Source of the DNA: Erythrobacter neustonensis
GTDB taxonomy: Bacteria; Pseudomonadota; Alphaproteobacteria; Sphingomonadales; Sphingomonadaceae
Assembly: GCF_001663175.1 (NCBI RefSeq)
Contig: NZ_CP016033.1
Coordinates: 372,001 to 436,000, forward strand
Direction of reading: 5' to 3'
DNA length: 64,000 nucleotides
How positions within the stretch are numbered: the first letter of the stretch is position 1; each line of letters opens with the position of its first letter. Made by a program: the position numbers and the translations under genes. Below the pieces are notes generated by a model, which was given only the letters and a program-made list of their open reading frames with translations, was not told where the DNA came from and searched no databases. Of this stretch, positions 46,876 through 56,011 are shown one piece after another.

Positions 46876-48330
46876 ATGCACGATATCCGCTCGATCCGCG
46901 AAAACCCGCAAGACTTCGACGCCGGCCTCGCCCGCCGGGGTCTCGATCCACTCGCCCAGGCGCTGATCGCGCTGGACGAGGCGCGCCGCGCCGCGACCAC
47001 CGAGGTGCAGGTCGCACAAAGCCGCCGCAACGAAGCCAGCAAGCTGATCGGCGCGGCGATGGCCAAGGGCGACCGTGACGGCGCCGAGGCAATCAAGGCC
47101 GAAGTGGCTGCTTTGAAAGAGCAGATGCCCGCGCTCGAAGCCCGCGCCGAGGAACTGGCGGGCAAGCTGAAAGAACTGCTCGAAGTCATCCCCAACCTGC
47201 CGGGCGCGGATGTGCCCGATGGCGGGGGCGAGGAAGACAATGTCGAGGTCAGCCGGTGGGGCACCTTGCGCGACTTCGACTTCCAGCCGCGTGAACACGC
47301 CGACATCGCCCCTGCCCTCGGCATGGATTTCGAAACCGGCACAAGGCTCTCGGGCGCGCGCTTCACTTTCCTGCGCGGCGGCATGGCGCGGCTCCACCGC
47401 GCGCTCGGCCAGTTCATGCTCGACGTGCAGACGGGCGAGCATGGCTATGCCGAATGCAATCCGCCGGTGCTGGTCGGCGACGACGCCATGTATGGCACCG
47501 ACAAGCTGCCCAAGTTTGCCGAGGACAGCTTTGAAACGCATGTAAGTATGCAGGAGATGATTGATAAGCTCGCTAGTGATGGTATCGAGCAATTTAAGCA
47601 AGACGCTGCCAAAGAGCTCTCTTTTAATAGTGCCGGTTTCAATGCGCAGCTTTACCAAACGCTCCGTGAAAGCATGGTAGGGCAAGCCAAGGCCAAGTTC
47701 AAAAGCAGAGGATCGACCCGCCGCTGGCTCATCCCCACCAGCGAAGTCTCCCTCACCGCCAGCGTCATGGGCGAATTGCTCGATGAAGCGGCCCTCCCCA
47801 TGCGCCTCACCGCGCTCACCCTGTGCTTCCGCTCCGAAGCGGGCGCGGCGGGGCGCGATACGCGCGGGTTCATCCGTCAGCACCAGTTCGAGAAATGCGA
47901 GCTGGTCAGCATCGTGCGCCCCGAGGAGTCCGAAGCCGAGCACCAGCGCATGGTGCGCGCCGCCGAGACCATCCTCGAACGCCTTGCCCTGCCCTATCGC
48001 AAGCTGCTCTTGTGCACCGGCGACATGGGGTTCGGCGCGCGCAAGACCTATGACCTCGAAGTCTGGCTGCCGGGCCAAGGCGCTTACCGCGAGATCAGCT
48101 CCTGCTCGAACACCGGCGATTTCCAGGCACGCCGGATGAACACGCGCTACCGCGTGGCGGGCGAGAAGAAGACCGAGTTCGTCCACACCCTCAACGGCTC
48201 GGGCCTCGCGGTCGGCCGCACGCTGGTGGCGGTGATCGAGAATTACCAGAACGCCGACGGCAGCGTCACCGTGCCCGATGCCTTGTTGCCCTACATGGGC
48301 GGCATCACCCGGCTGGAGCCGCTCGCCTGA
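46876..48330 (+). CDS. serS: Seryl-tRNA synthetase carrying an AT-rich in-frame insert
   Basis: A 484-residue class II synthetase that charges tRNA-Ser. The N-terminal coiled-coil arm (about residues 30-105), motif 2 ([27 protein letters not shown]) and motif 3 ([14 protein letters not shown]) are intact. Most bacterial SerRS are about 425-430 residues; the excess is a block of about 60 residues (H222 to R282) between EDSFET and [12 protein letters not shown]. That block, 47539-47721, has about 46% G+C by hand count and codons such as AGT, TTT, AAT, GTA and CAA that the flanks avoid. It keeps the frame open. The stop overlaps surE as TGATG. Confidence 0.95.
   Translation: MHDIRSIRENPQDFDAGLARRGLDPLAQALIALDEARRAATTEVQVAQSRRNEASKLIGAAMAKGDRDGAEAIKAEVAALKEQMPALEARAEELAGKLKELLEVIPNLPGADVPDGGGEEDNVEVSRWGTLRDFDFQPREHADIAPALGMDFETGTRLSGARFTFLRGGMARLHRALGQFMLDVQTGEHGYAECNPPVLVGDDAMYGTDKLPKFAEDSFETHVSMQEMIDKLASDGIEQFKQDAAKELSFNSAGFNAQLYQTLRESMVGQAKAKFKSRGSTRRWLIPTSEVSLTASVMGELLDEAALPMRLTALTLCFRSEAGAAGRDTRGFIRQHQFEKCELVSIVRPEESEAEHQRMVRAAETILERLALPYRKLLLCTGDMGFGARKTYDLEVWLPGQGAYREISSCSNTGDFQARRMNTRYRVAGEKKTEFVHTLNGSGLAVGRTLVAVIENYQNADGSVTVPDALLPYMGGITRLEPLA
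47539..47721 (+). other. Foreign-composition insert inside serS
   Basis: About 183 bp interrupt the normal loop before the Ser-binding core without breaking the frame. The encoded segment begins [19 protein letters not shown] and ends [10 protein letters not shown], largely helical and charged. A loose inverted repeat GCTCG (47568-47572) and CGAGC (47586-47590) and TACCA (47653-47657) with TGGTA (47675-47679) are inside. In-frame elements of about 45-50 codons are known in Rickettsia and Wolbachia; whether this is related is unknown. Confidence 0.7.
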
Positions 48331-49094
48331 TGCGCATCCTCCTTACCAACGACGATGGCATCCACGCGCCCGGGCTCAAGGTGCTCGAAGAGATCGCGCG
48401 GCAATTCTCCGACGATATCTGGATCTGCGCGCCGTCCGAGGAACAGTCGGGCGCGGGCCATTCGCTCACGCTCAACCGCCCGGTGCGCCTGCACCAGCAT
48501 GGCGAGCGGCGCTTCGCGATCAGCGGCACGCCCACCGATAGCGTGATGATGGCGCTGCGAACGGTGATGCCCGATGCCCCCGAGCTGATCCTGTCGGGCG
48601 TCAACCGCGGCGCGAACCTGGCCGATGACATCACCTATTCGGGCACCGTGTCGGCCGCGATCGAAGGCGCGCTGGCGGGGGTCCGTTCGATTGCCTTCAG
48701 CCAGGTCTATGCCCGCGAAGGCATGGGCGACGATGTGCCCTTTGGCGCGGCGCTGGAATGGGGGCCGAAAGTGCTCGAAAAGCTGATCGACGCCCCGATG
48801 GCAGAGCGCACGCTGATCAACGTCAATTTCCCCGCGATCGCCGCCGATGCGGTGAAAGGCATCCGCGTGGTCCGGCAGGGCTTCCACGATTACAAGCGCG
48901 GCACCATCGTCGAAGGCCGCGATCCGCGCGGCTACCGCTATTTCTGGTTCGGGCTCGACCAGATCGAACACACATTGGACCACGGCACCGATCTCGAAGC
49001 GATCGAGGACGGCTATGTCGCGGTCACCCCGCTGCAGCTCGACCTGACGCATTATTCGACCATCGGCATCTTTGCCGACCGGTTCGCCGACTGA
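48330..49094 (+). CDS. surE: 5'/3'-nucleotidase SurE
   Basis: A 254-residue survival-protein nucleotidase: LLTNDDGIHAPGL with metal Asp pair D8-D9, APSEEQSGAGHS, and GVNRGANLADDITYSGTVSAAIEGA. It dephosphorylates nucleoside monophosphates under stress. It is coupled to serS (TGATG) and to the K+ channel gene (TGATG), giving a tight serS-surE-channel operon. Confidence 0.95.
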   Translation: MRILLTNDDGIHAPGLKVLEEIARQFSDDIWICAPSEEQSGAGHSLTLNRPVRLHQHGERRFAISGTPTDSVMMALRTVMPDAPELILSGVNRGANLADDITYSGTVSAAIEGALAGVRSIAFSQVYAREGMGDDVPFGAALEWGPKVLEKLIDAPMAERTLINVNFPAIAADAVKGIRVVRQGFHDYKRGTIVEGRDPRGYRYFWFGLDQIEHTLDHGTDLEAIEDGYVAVTPLQLDLTHYSTIGIFADRFAD

Positions 49095-50173
49095 TGGCAA
49101 GCCAGCCCAGCCGCAACCCGTTCAAGCGGCGCGCAGCGGCGAGCGGGCATTTCCAGCCGCTGCGGCGGCAGGTCAAGATTCCGGTCTGGGGCGATCTTGG
49201 CATCCGCGCCGGGCTTGCTTTCCTGCTGATCGGGCTGGTCATCACGATCCACTGGTTCGACCGCGCAGGGCTGAAAGACGGGCACGACGGCGTCATCAGT
49301 TTTCTCGATGTCGTCTATTTCACGATGATCAGCATCACCACCACCGGCTTCGGCGATATCGCCCCGGTGAGCGACCGCGCGCGGTTGATCGAGGCGGTGA
49401 TCGTCACCCCGGTGCGGATCGCCGTGCTCTTCATCTTCGTGGGCGCGGCCTACGATTTCGTCATCAAGCGCAGCTGGGAGAAATGGCGCATGGCCCGCAT
49501 TCAGGAACAGCTGACCGATCACGTGGTCGTGCTCGGCTACGGCGTCTCGGGCTCGCAGAGCGTGGGCGAGCTGATCGAGCGCGGGGTCAATCCGCGTTGC
49601 ATCGTCGTGATCGACCCGTCCGAGGAACGCCTCACCGAAGCCGAGCGGCTCGGCGTCAATGTCATGGCGGGCGACGCGACGCGCGACGAAACCTTGAAAT
49701 CCGTGCGCATCGGCAGCGCGCAGAGTGTGCTGGTGAGCGCGGGGCGCGACGACACCTCGATCCTGATCGTGCTGACCGTGCGCCACCTCGCCCCGAACGT
49801 GCCGATCAGCGTGGTGGTGCGCGCCGACGACAACGAACTGCTTGCCCGGCAGGCGGGCGCCAACAACGTCATCAACCCGGTGCGCTTCACCGGCCTGTTG
49901 CTGGCAGGCACCGTCAAGGGCGCGCATATCGCCGACTATCTTGCCGATCTTGCGAGCGTCGGCGGGCGGGTGCAGCTGGTCGAACGCGAAGTCAGCGCGG
50001 CAGAGGTCGGCCGCCCGATCAGCGAGCTCAAGAGCGGCGGAACCGGTCTCAGGGTCTATCGCATGGGCCGCCCGATCGGCTTCTGGGAGCAGGAATGCCA
50101 GAACCTGCAAGCCGGCGATGTGGTGGTCGAGATCGTCCCCACCGCGCCGAGCGAAGCGGCGCCCGATCTGTAG
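49094..50173 (+). CDS. Ion-channel protein with TrkA-N/RCK domain (K+ channel)
   Basis: A 359-residue protein with two membrane helices flanking a pore loop whose filter is TTTGFGD (K+ selectivity), then a cytoplasmic NAD-binding TrkA-N domain (VVVLGYGVSGSQSVGELI, VVIDPSEERL, MAGDAT) and a C-terminal TrkA-C-like segment. It resembles MthK/Kch-type ligand-gated K+ channels. Its start overlaps the surE stop. Confidence 0.9.
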   Translation: MASQPSRNPFKRRAAASGHFQPLRRQVKIPVWGDLGIRAGLAFLLIGLVITIHWFDRAGLKDGHDGVISFLDVVYFTMISITTTGFGDIAPVSDRARLIEAVIVTPVRIAVLFIFVGAAYDFVIKRSWEKWRMARIQEQLTDHVVVLGYGVSGSQSVGELIERGVNPRCIVVIDPSEERLTEAERLGVNVMAGDATRDETLKSVRIGSAQSVLVSAGRDDTSILIVLTVRHLAPNVPISVVVRADDNELLARQAGANNVINPVRFTGLLLAGTVKGAHIADYLADLASVGGRVQLVEREVSAAEVGRPISELKSGGTGLRVYRMGRPIGFWEQECQNLQAGDVVVEIVPTAPSEAAPDL

Positions 50174-50189
50174 AGCGAAAGGGCGAAGC

Positions 50190-50591
50190 CTAGCTTCGAA
50201 ACCAGACGAACACGCCGCCCATCATCGCCATGCCGACCAGCAGATGCCCGGCATCAATCAGGAACAGCGCCAGCGGTTTCCTCTGGAACAGGTAGTTGAT
50301 CCCCACCGCAGGGATCATCACGCCCACGGCAAAGCCCAGCGCCATCATCATCACGACGAAGCCCGGCGGATCGGTGCGCGCGAGCAGGTGCCACAGAACC
50401 ATCGCGGTCAGCATTTCGAAGGCGAAGGCCAGCGCGAAGATGACCTTCATGTTGCCGGCTCGCAGCTGGCTGTTCGACAGGCCCGCCGCGCGCTGCCACG
50501 GCTTGGCAAAGATCAGCCCGTACCACAGCGCACCGACGGCAAAGAATGCGGCGGTGCCGGCCAGCACCGGGAGCAGGGAAAAATCGTTCAT
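50190..50591 (-). CDS. DUF1761 family membrane protein
   Basis: A 133-residue protein with four predicted membrane helices and the family opening LAGTAAFFAVGALWYGLIFAKPWQRAAGL. The function is unknown. Its ATG overlaps the stop of the upstream 173-residue gene by ATGA. Confidence 0.85.
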   Translation of the reverse strand: MNDFSLLPVLAGTAAFFAVGALWYGLIFAKPWQRAAGLSNSQLRAGNMKVIFALAFAFEMLTAMVLWHLLARTDPPGFVVMMMALGFAVGVMIPAVGINYLFQRKPLALFLIDAGHLLVGMAMMGGVFVWFRS

Positions 50592-51109
50592 CGGCTGTCT
50601 CCTGTGCCAACCTGCCAATCGAGGGCAATCGCGCCTCCATCGGGCAAGGCGCGCCATTGGTCCAGAAAGGCATCGAGGCTTTCGCGAATGGCGCTGAGTT
50701 TCCGGGCTGCGTTTTCGGGCGCGGGCACGTGGCTTGCCGCCCATGCGGGTTCGGCCATCGCCAGCAGCGCCGTATCATCCGCGCCCCCGCTCCAGCTTGC
50801 CGCTTCGAAACATTCGACGAGGCGTTCGGCCTGGATAAGTTCGACGATCGCCGGATCGGGCCGCGCCGCGCGGCTGGCGCTCGCATGGCCGCCGTCCGCT
50901 GCCAGCGCCTGCACTGCGCCGGGCGTCATGCCGCTGGCGATCAGTCCCCAGAAACCCGCCGTCATGCGCAACTCGCGCTCGACGAAAAAGTGGAAGGCAT
51001 CGTGGGGGTAAGGGCCCTTGCGGGGGAAGCCGAAGGCTTCGCGCGACCCGTCACCGCGCATCACCGCGACCTTGTCCCCGTTCGTGCCCTTGGTGATCGT
51101 GATGTGCAT
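50588..51109 (-). CDS. Unknown soluble protein
   Basis: A 173-residue protein I cannot assign. It starts MHITITKGTNGDKVAVMRGDGSREAF, with HDAFHFFVERELRM and a middle Ala-rich part, and no signal peptide. The Asp/His-containing PYPHDAFHFFVE segment could be a ligand site but nothing is proven. It is coupled to the DUF1761 gene. Confidence 0.65.
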   Translation of the reverse strand: MHITITKGTNGDKVAVMRGDGSREAFGFPRKGPYPHDAFHFFVERELRMTAGFWGLIASGMTPGAVQALAADGGHASASRAARPDPAIVELIQAERLVECFEAASWSGGADDTALLAMAEPAWAASHVPAPENAARKLSAIRESLDAFLDQWRALPDGGAIALDWQVGTGDSR

Positions 51110-51167
51110 CGCGGTGAGCCTTAGCCGTTCGCCGCGCCGGTCGATAGGTGCGGCGCGCGGGCCACCT

Positions 51168-51407
51168 TCAGATCACGTAGGCGAATTCTTCTTCCGCCGC
51201 GGTCGCCTTGCGCCCGCGCATTTCGGCATCGAGCTGCACCACGGTGCGGCTGGCGGTCTTGACGAAGATGCCCGGCACCAGCGCGTGCACCATGCACGCC
51301 GCGCCGCCCACGGCCATGCGCCAGCCGAAGCTGAAAGCGGTGCGCGCGTGCTGGCCATAGGTCTCGCCGATGGCGCGCGGGTGTTCGGTGAAGAGCTTTT
51401 CGATCAT
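51168..51407 (-). CDS. DUF6356 family small membrane protein
   Basis: A 79-residue protein: LFTEHPRAIGETYGQHARTAFSFGWRMAVGGAACMVHALVPGIFVKTASRTV is the DUF6356 pattern as I recall, with one or two membrane segments. The function is unknown. It is divergent from rimO, with 79 bp between starts. Confidence 0.75.
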   Translation of the reverse strand: MIEKLFTEHPRAIGETYGQHARTAFSFGWRMAVGGAACMVHALVPGIFVKTASRTVVQLDAEMRGRKATAAEEEFAYVI

Positions 51408-51486
51408 GCGGGCAACAATGCCTTCGGGCGGCGCGCTCGGTCAAGCCTAGCGCTTTTGCCCCGCACAGTGTAGGGGCGCGCGCGAC

Positions 51487-52887
51487 ATGGCTTCGATCCC
51501 CACCATCCTCCCCGACCAGAAACGCATCGGCATGGTCAGCCTCGGCTGCCCCAAGGCGCTGGTCGATTCCGAACGCATCCTCACCCGCCTGCGCGCCGAT
51601 GGCTATGCCTTTGCCGAGGATTATGCGGGCGCCGACGTGGTGCTGGTCAACACCTGCGGCTTCCTCGATTCCGCCAAGGAGGAAAGCCTTGCCGCGATCG
51701 GCGAAGCGATCGCCGAAAACGGGCGCGTGATCGTGACGGGCTGCATGGGCGAGGAAGCCGACGCGATCCGTGCCGCGCATCCCAGCGTGCTCGCGGTGAC
51801 GGGCGCACACCAGTATGAACAGGTGGTCGAAGCGGTGCACACCCATGCGCCGCCAAGTCAGGGGCCGTTCGTCGACCTGATCCCGCAAATGGGCGATCTG
51901 GTCGATATCAAGCTGACCCCGCGCCATTACAGCTATCTCAAGATTTCCGAAGGCTGCAACCATTCCTGCGCCTTCTGCATCATCCCCGATCTGCGCGGAA
52001 AACTCGCCAGCCGCCGGATCGATGCGGTGCTGCGCGAGGCGGAAAAGCTGGTCGCGGCGGGCACCCGCGAACTGCTGATCATCAGCCAGGATACCAGCGC
52101 CTACGGGGTCGATACCCGCCACGAACCGCGCCAGTGGCATGGCCGCGAGGTGCGCGCGCACATGACCGATATGGCGCGCGAACTGGGAGCGCTGCGCACG
52201 CCCGAAGGCCGCGCGCCGTGGGTGCGGCTGCACTATGTCTACCCCTACCCCCATGTCGATCAGGTCATCCCCTTGATGGCCGAAGGGCTGCTGACGCCCT
52301 ATCTCGACATTCCGTTCCAGCACGCCGCGCCCAAGGTTCTGAAGGCGATGAAGCGTCCCGCGAACGAGGCCAAGGTGCTCGAACGGCTGAAAAGCTGGCG
52401 CGAAATCTGCCCCGACATCGCGATCCGCAGCTCCTTCGTGGTCGGCTTCCCGGGTGAGACCGAGGACGATTTCCGCTACCTGCTCGACTGGCTCGAGGAA
52501 GCGCAGCTCGACCGCGTCGGCGCGTTCCGCTTCGAACCCGTCGAAGGCGCGGCGGCCAATGCCCTGCCCGATCAGGTGCCTGAAGCCATCAAGGAAGAAC
52601 GCTACGCCCGGATCATGGAAGTGACCGAGCGGATCAGCGCGGCCAAGCTTGCTGCCAAGGTGGGCCGCACGCTCCCCGTAATCATCGACGAGATCGGTGA
52701 GCCTGACGAGGATGGCGACATCGGCGCCACCGGCCGCAGTCAGGCCGACGCGCCCGAAATCGACGGCGCGGTCTATCTGCGCAATGTGCCCGACGGCCTC
52801 GTGCCGGGCGATATCGTCGACGCGGTGATCGAGGATGCCGACGCGCACGATCTGTTCGGCGCGGTTGCGGCGCCTGCGGGGCGCTGA
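51487..52887 (+). CDS. rimO: Ribosomal protein uS12 methylthiotransferase
   Basis: A 466-residue radical-SAM enzyme that adds a methylthio group to an Asp of uS12. The N-terminal UPF0004 domain has [22 protein letters not shown] and VTGCMGEEA cysteines for one cluster. The radical-SAM cluster is C157-x3-C161-x2-C164 ([11 protein letters not shown]), and the C-terminal TRAM domain covers about the last 70 residues. VDSERI favours RimO over MiaB. Confidence 0.95.
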   Translation: MASIPTILPDQKRIGMVSLGCPKALVDSERILTRLRADGYAFAEDYAGADVVLVNTCGFLDSAKEESLAAIGEAIAENGRVIVTGCMGEEADAIRAAHPSVLAVTGAHQYEQVVEAVHTHAPPSQGPFVDLIPQMGDLVDIKLTPRHYSYLKISEGCNHSCAFCIIPDLRGKLASRRIDAVLREAEKLVAAGTRELLIISQDTSAYGVDTRHEPRQWHGREVRAHMTDMARELGALRTPEGRAPWVRLHYVYPYPHVDQVIPLMAEGLLTPYLDIPFQHAAPKVLKAMKRPANEAKVLERLKSWREICPDIAIRSSFVVGFPGETEDDFRYLLDWLEEAQLDRVGAFRFEPVEGAAANALPDQVPEAIKEERYARIMEVTERISAAKLAAKVGRTLPVIIDEIGEPDEDGDIGATGRSQADAPEIDGAVYLRNVPDGLVPGDIVDAVIEDADAHDLFGAVAAPAGR

Positions 52888-52906
52888 GATTCCGGCAGCG
52901 AGCGAT

Positions 52907-52931
52907 GGCGGGGCCTTGCGTTAACCCCGCC
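52907..52931 (+). terminator. GC hairpin after rimO, no T-run
   Basis: GGCGGGG (52907-52913) pairs with CCCCGCC (52925-52931). A second hairpin, CCCTTGC/GCAAGGG (52930-52936 and 52947-52953), follows directly. The missing T-run makes intrinsic termination uncertain. Confidence 0.45.
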
Positions 52932-53008
52932 CTTGCCCGCGTCCCCGCAAGGGACGGCGGATGGTTAATGACTCGCAAGGCTGGCGGCGACACCCCATAC
53001 TTGTGCGC

Positions 53009-53860
53009 ATGATCCGCCTCATCGCCTTCATCGCCGCGCTTGCCGCCCTGCAATATGCCGCACTGGCGCAGGATATGCCCGCAACGGATGCTGCCCGCGC
53101 GCCGGGTGCCCATCAGTCTGGCAGCGCCCCGACGTTCGAGCCGATCGATCCCGATACGACGGTTGCTGGCGCAGCATCGGGCACAGCCGATGATGCGGCG
53201 GCGGTCTATGCCGGGCTTCCCGCCATTGCCGGTCCGGGGCAAAGCGTCGCGCCGGAGCCGGTCGCAGCCCCGATCGCTGCACAAAGCGTTCCGATCGATG
53301 CCGATGTCGCCGCACCGCGCGGTCCTGCGGCGCGGGTGATTGCCGGCCCGCCGCCTGCCGTGCTCCCCGCCGCAGCGCCTGCGCCCGCCGCCGGTGGCCC
53401 TTTCGTGATCAAGTCGATCCTCCCGGTCGAAGGCACGTTCCGCTATGGCGACTGGTTCTGGGATGAAAGCGCCGCGCCGAAAAGCGGCGCGCTGGTGATC
53501 ACCGTCGATCTCGAAGCGCGCGTCATCAGCGCCTTTCGCGACGGCCACGAAATCGGCACCGCAGTGGTTCTGGTGGGCACACAGGAACACCCCACTCCGC
53601 TCGGCAGCTTCCCGATCCTGACCAAGGAACGCGACAACGTTTCCGAGAAATACAATAACGCCCCGATGCCCTGGACGCTGCGCCTGACGTGGGACGGGAT
53701 CGCGATCCACGGATCGCCGGTCATGAACGGCTATGCCAGCCACGGCTGCATCGGCGTGCCCGACGAATTTGCCGCCAAACTGTTCGCGTCCGCCAAGCGC
53801 GGGGACAAGGTGATCATCACCCGCGGCCGGATGGTGGGTCTGGGCGACAAGCTGCTGTAA
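53009..53860 (+). CDS. Exported L,D-transpeptidase (YkuD family)
   Basis: A 283-residue protein with a signal peptide (ending AALAQ), about 115 residues of Ala/Pro-rich linker, and a C-terminal YkuD domain with IHGSPVMNGYASHGCIGVP; the catalytic cysteine is C247. It forms 3-3 crosslinks in murein or attaches proteins to it. ATG 53009 is chosen because it begins the signal peptide; frames upstream add a charged leader. It converges with tilS. Confidence 0.88.
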   Translation: MIRLIAFIAALAALQYAALAQDMPATDAARAPGAHQSGSAPTFEPIDPDTTVAGAASGTADDAAAVYAGLPAIAGPGQSVAPEPVAAPIAAQSVPIDADVAAPRGPAARVIAGPPPAVLPAAAPAPAAGGPFVIKSILPVEGTFRYGDWFWDESAAPKSGALVITVDLEARVISAFRDGHEIGTAVVLVGTQEHPTPLGSFPILTKERDNVSEKYNNAPMPWTLRLTWDGIAIHGSPVMNGYASHGCIGVPDEFAAKLFASAKRGDKVIITRGRMVGLGDKLL

Positions 53861-53886
53861 ACCGCGCGCACGGCGGCGCCGGCAGC

Positions 53887-54891
53887 CTAGTTCAATCCGG
53901 TGCGCGGCGGTTCGGGCCGGAACCGCCAGACCCGCATCATCACGCCCACTTTCTCGACCCGCTCGACGCCGGGCACCGCCAGCACGCCGCCGAGCGAGGC
54001 GTTGTCGCCCGCCCACAAGCGGTCCCACGCCCGCCCGGCCTCGGCGCGGGTGACCTGACCGCCCAGCGCTGCGATGATCCGCGCCAGCGTTTCGATCCCG
54101 ATGATCCGCGGCGCATTCGCGCAATAGCTGAAACCGGGCACGCCGCTGTCGCTGTCCTCGCGCAGCACCATGTCGTGCCAGTCGAGTTCGGCATACCAAT
54201 CCAGCGCCTGCCATGCCTCGGCAAGGTGGGCTGCGCTGGTCGTCAGCCCCACCGGGTCGAGCCAGTCCGCCGCGGCCAGCGCAGCGCGCATTCGCGTGCG
54301 CTCGAAGGCGGGATCGGCGTTAGTGGGGTCCTGCGCCGCTCTCACCCCCGCAGCTTCGACCAGCGCGGCAAGCTCGGCCTTGCGCCAGCCCAGCAGCGGA
54401 CGCAGCAGCAGCACTTGATCTTGCGCGATCCGCGAATGGCCCCGCACCCCGGCAAGACCCGCCAGCCCGCTGCCGCGGTTCAGCCGCATCAACAGCGTTT
54501 CGGCCTGATCATCGGCGTGATGTGCGGTCGCGATTGCGCCAAGCCGGTGCTCGGCCGCCCAGTGCGCCAGCGCGGCGTAGCGTGCGTTGCGGGCCTCGGC
54601 CATGCGATTGCCGGGGGCAAGGCGGATGCCAAGCGGAGTAAAGGGAATGCCGCGTTCGGCAGCGATCCGGCCTACCAGCGCCACCTCGCCGGCAGCCTCG
54701 GCCCGCAGGCCATGATCGACGCTCGCCACCGCGATCCGGCCCGGCAGCACTTCGGCGGCAAGCAGCATCAGCGCCAGACTGTCGGGCCCGCCTGAAACCG
54801 CGAGGCCCAGCGGGCCGTCGCGCTCGTCCTCGGGCCACAGGGCTGCCAGATCCGCGGCAAACCGCGCGGCAGCCGTTGCGCTCAGTTGCAC
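53887..54891 (-). CDS. tilS: tRNA(Ile)-lysidine synthetase
   Basis: A 334-residue PP-loop enzyme with SGGPDS at residues 33-38, VDHGLR, ATAHHADDQAETLLMRL and RPLLGWRKAEL. It converts the anticodon cytidine of one tRNA-Ile to lysidine. It is shorter than E. coli TilS (about 430) and seems to lack the full C-terminal domain. The start is GTG 54891, overlapping the cpoB stop by 10 bp. Confidence 0.92.
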   Translation of the reverse strand: MQLSATAAARFAADLAALWPEDERDGPLGLAVSGGPDSLALMLLAAEVLPGRIAVASVDHGLRAEAAGEVALVGRIAAERGIPFTPLGIRLAPGNRMAEARNARYAALAHWAAEHRLGAIATAHHADDQAETLLMRLNRGSGLAGLAGVRGHSRIAQDQVLLLRPLLGWRKAELAALVEAAGVRAAQDPTNADPAFERTRMRAALAAADWLDPVGLTTSAAHLAEAWQALDWYAELDWHDMVLREDSDSGVPGFSYCANAPRIIGIETLARIIAALGGQVTRAEAGRAWDRLWAGDNASLGGVLAVPGVERVEKVGVMMRVWRFRPEPPRTGLN

Positions 54892-55883
54892 TTCACCTTC
54901 GCGCGGGTCGCCTGATAATCGCTCGCGAGCCGGCCCGACGCGATCAGCGGATAGGTCTCGGCAAATTCGGCGAGCGCGATGCAGGCGCGCTTGGTGTCCT
55001 TCATCGCCACCATCGACGCGCCGAGATAAAGCAGGCTGTCGGGCGCGCGGTCACCCGCCTTGTTCGCCTGGTAATTCTTCAGGAACCAGCGCGCGGCATC
55101 CTCGGGCATGTTGTCGTCGAGGAATGCCCGGCCGAGCAGATTGCGGCCAAAGCTGATGCGGCTGTGGTTGGGGTATTGCTCGACATAGCGGGTCAATTGC
55201 TGACGCGCCTCGGGGTAGAACCCGGCGTTCCACAGGCGGAAGCCATAGGAATATTCATCGTCCGCAGCATCGGCGGTCTGCGGCTTGGCGATCGCCTGCA
55301 CCGCAGCAAGCCGCGCTGCGCTCGGCGCGCTGACGACCGGGGCGGGCGCGGTGCTTACCGCAGGCACGCTGGCTGCGGGGCGCGGTGCCGGAATCTGGCT
55401 TGCCGGCACGCTCGCCGCCGGAACGCCGAGCGCGGGCTGCGGCAGCGCGCCTGCCGGCGCAAGCGTGCCAGCCGGCGCGCTCGCCGCGGCTTCGAGCGCA
55501 GCAAGCCGGCCCGACAATTGCGCGATCGCATTGGCCTGTTCTTCGGCGCGCGCGGTCATCGTCTGTAACTGGTTTTCCAGCGCATCGATGCGGATGAGGA
55601 TATCGGTGACCGCGGTGGTGGAAGGCGCCGGGCTAGTGGTGCCTGCGGTTGCCGGAGTCTGCGTGCCTGGGGTGATCTGAGGTTCGAAAAACTTGCCGTC
55701 CCCGCCCGGGAACACCTTGCGCTGAAGCGCGCGCACTTCGGCTTCGACTTTCTTGAGCCGCGCCTCGGCGGCATTGTCCTGCGCCATCAGCGGCGCGGGC
55801 ACGCTGGCAACGCTTGCCGCAGTGGCGACCATCATCGCGGCACCGGCAAGGCGCAAGGAAAGGGTTCTGGGGCGGATGGTCAT
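54882..55883 (-). CDS. cpoB: Tol-Pal-associated coordinator CpoB/YbgF
   Basis: A 333-residue periplasmic protein: signal peptide (ending APLMAQ), an N-terminal coiled coil (AEARLKKVEAEVRALQRKV, about residues 38-55, and LIRIDALENQLQTMTARAEEQ), an Ala/Pro linker, then TPR-like repeats (YSYGFRLWNAGFYPEARQQLTRYVEQYPNHS). CpoB links murein synthesis to outer-membrane constriction. It is away from tol-pal genes here but coupled to tilS. Confidence 0.88.
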   Translation of the reverse strand: MTIRPRTLSLRLAGAAMMVATAASVASVPAPLMAQDNAAEARLKKVEAEVRALQRKVFPGGDGKFFEPQITPGTQTPATAGTTSPAPSTTAVTDILIRIDALENQLQTMTARAEEQANAIAQLSGRLAALEAAASAPAGTLAPAGALPQPALGVPAASVPASQIPAPRPAASVPAVSTAPAPVVSAPSAARLAAVQAIAKPQTADAADDEYSYGFRLWNAGFYPEARQQLTRYVEQYPNHSRISFGRNLLGRAFLDDNMPEDAARWFLKNYQANKAGDRAPDSLLYLGASMVAMKDTKRACIALAEFAETYPLIASGRLASDYQATRAKVKCN

Positions 55884-56011
55884 GGCTGGTCAGGCTCCCT
55901 GGCAATATCGCCTGCCTTGTGGGGCAGGCGACATGAACACTTGCCGAATCCCTGCCCTGCGGCGGCACGCAAGTCGAGAGCGGGTGGCCCGCTCATCAAC
56001 CGGAAAAAAGG

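Noticed and set aside
44303..47092. 929-codon minus-strand frame opposite the TonB receptor
   Set aside because: Mirror of the receptor's codons, without any recognised motif; the receptor is clearly the real gene.
47539..47721. Intein in serS
   Set aside because: About 60 residues is too short, and no Cys/Ser start or His-Asn end of an intein is present.
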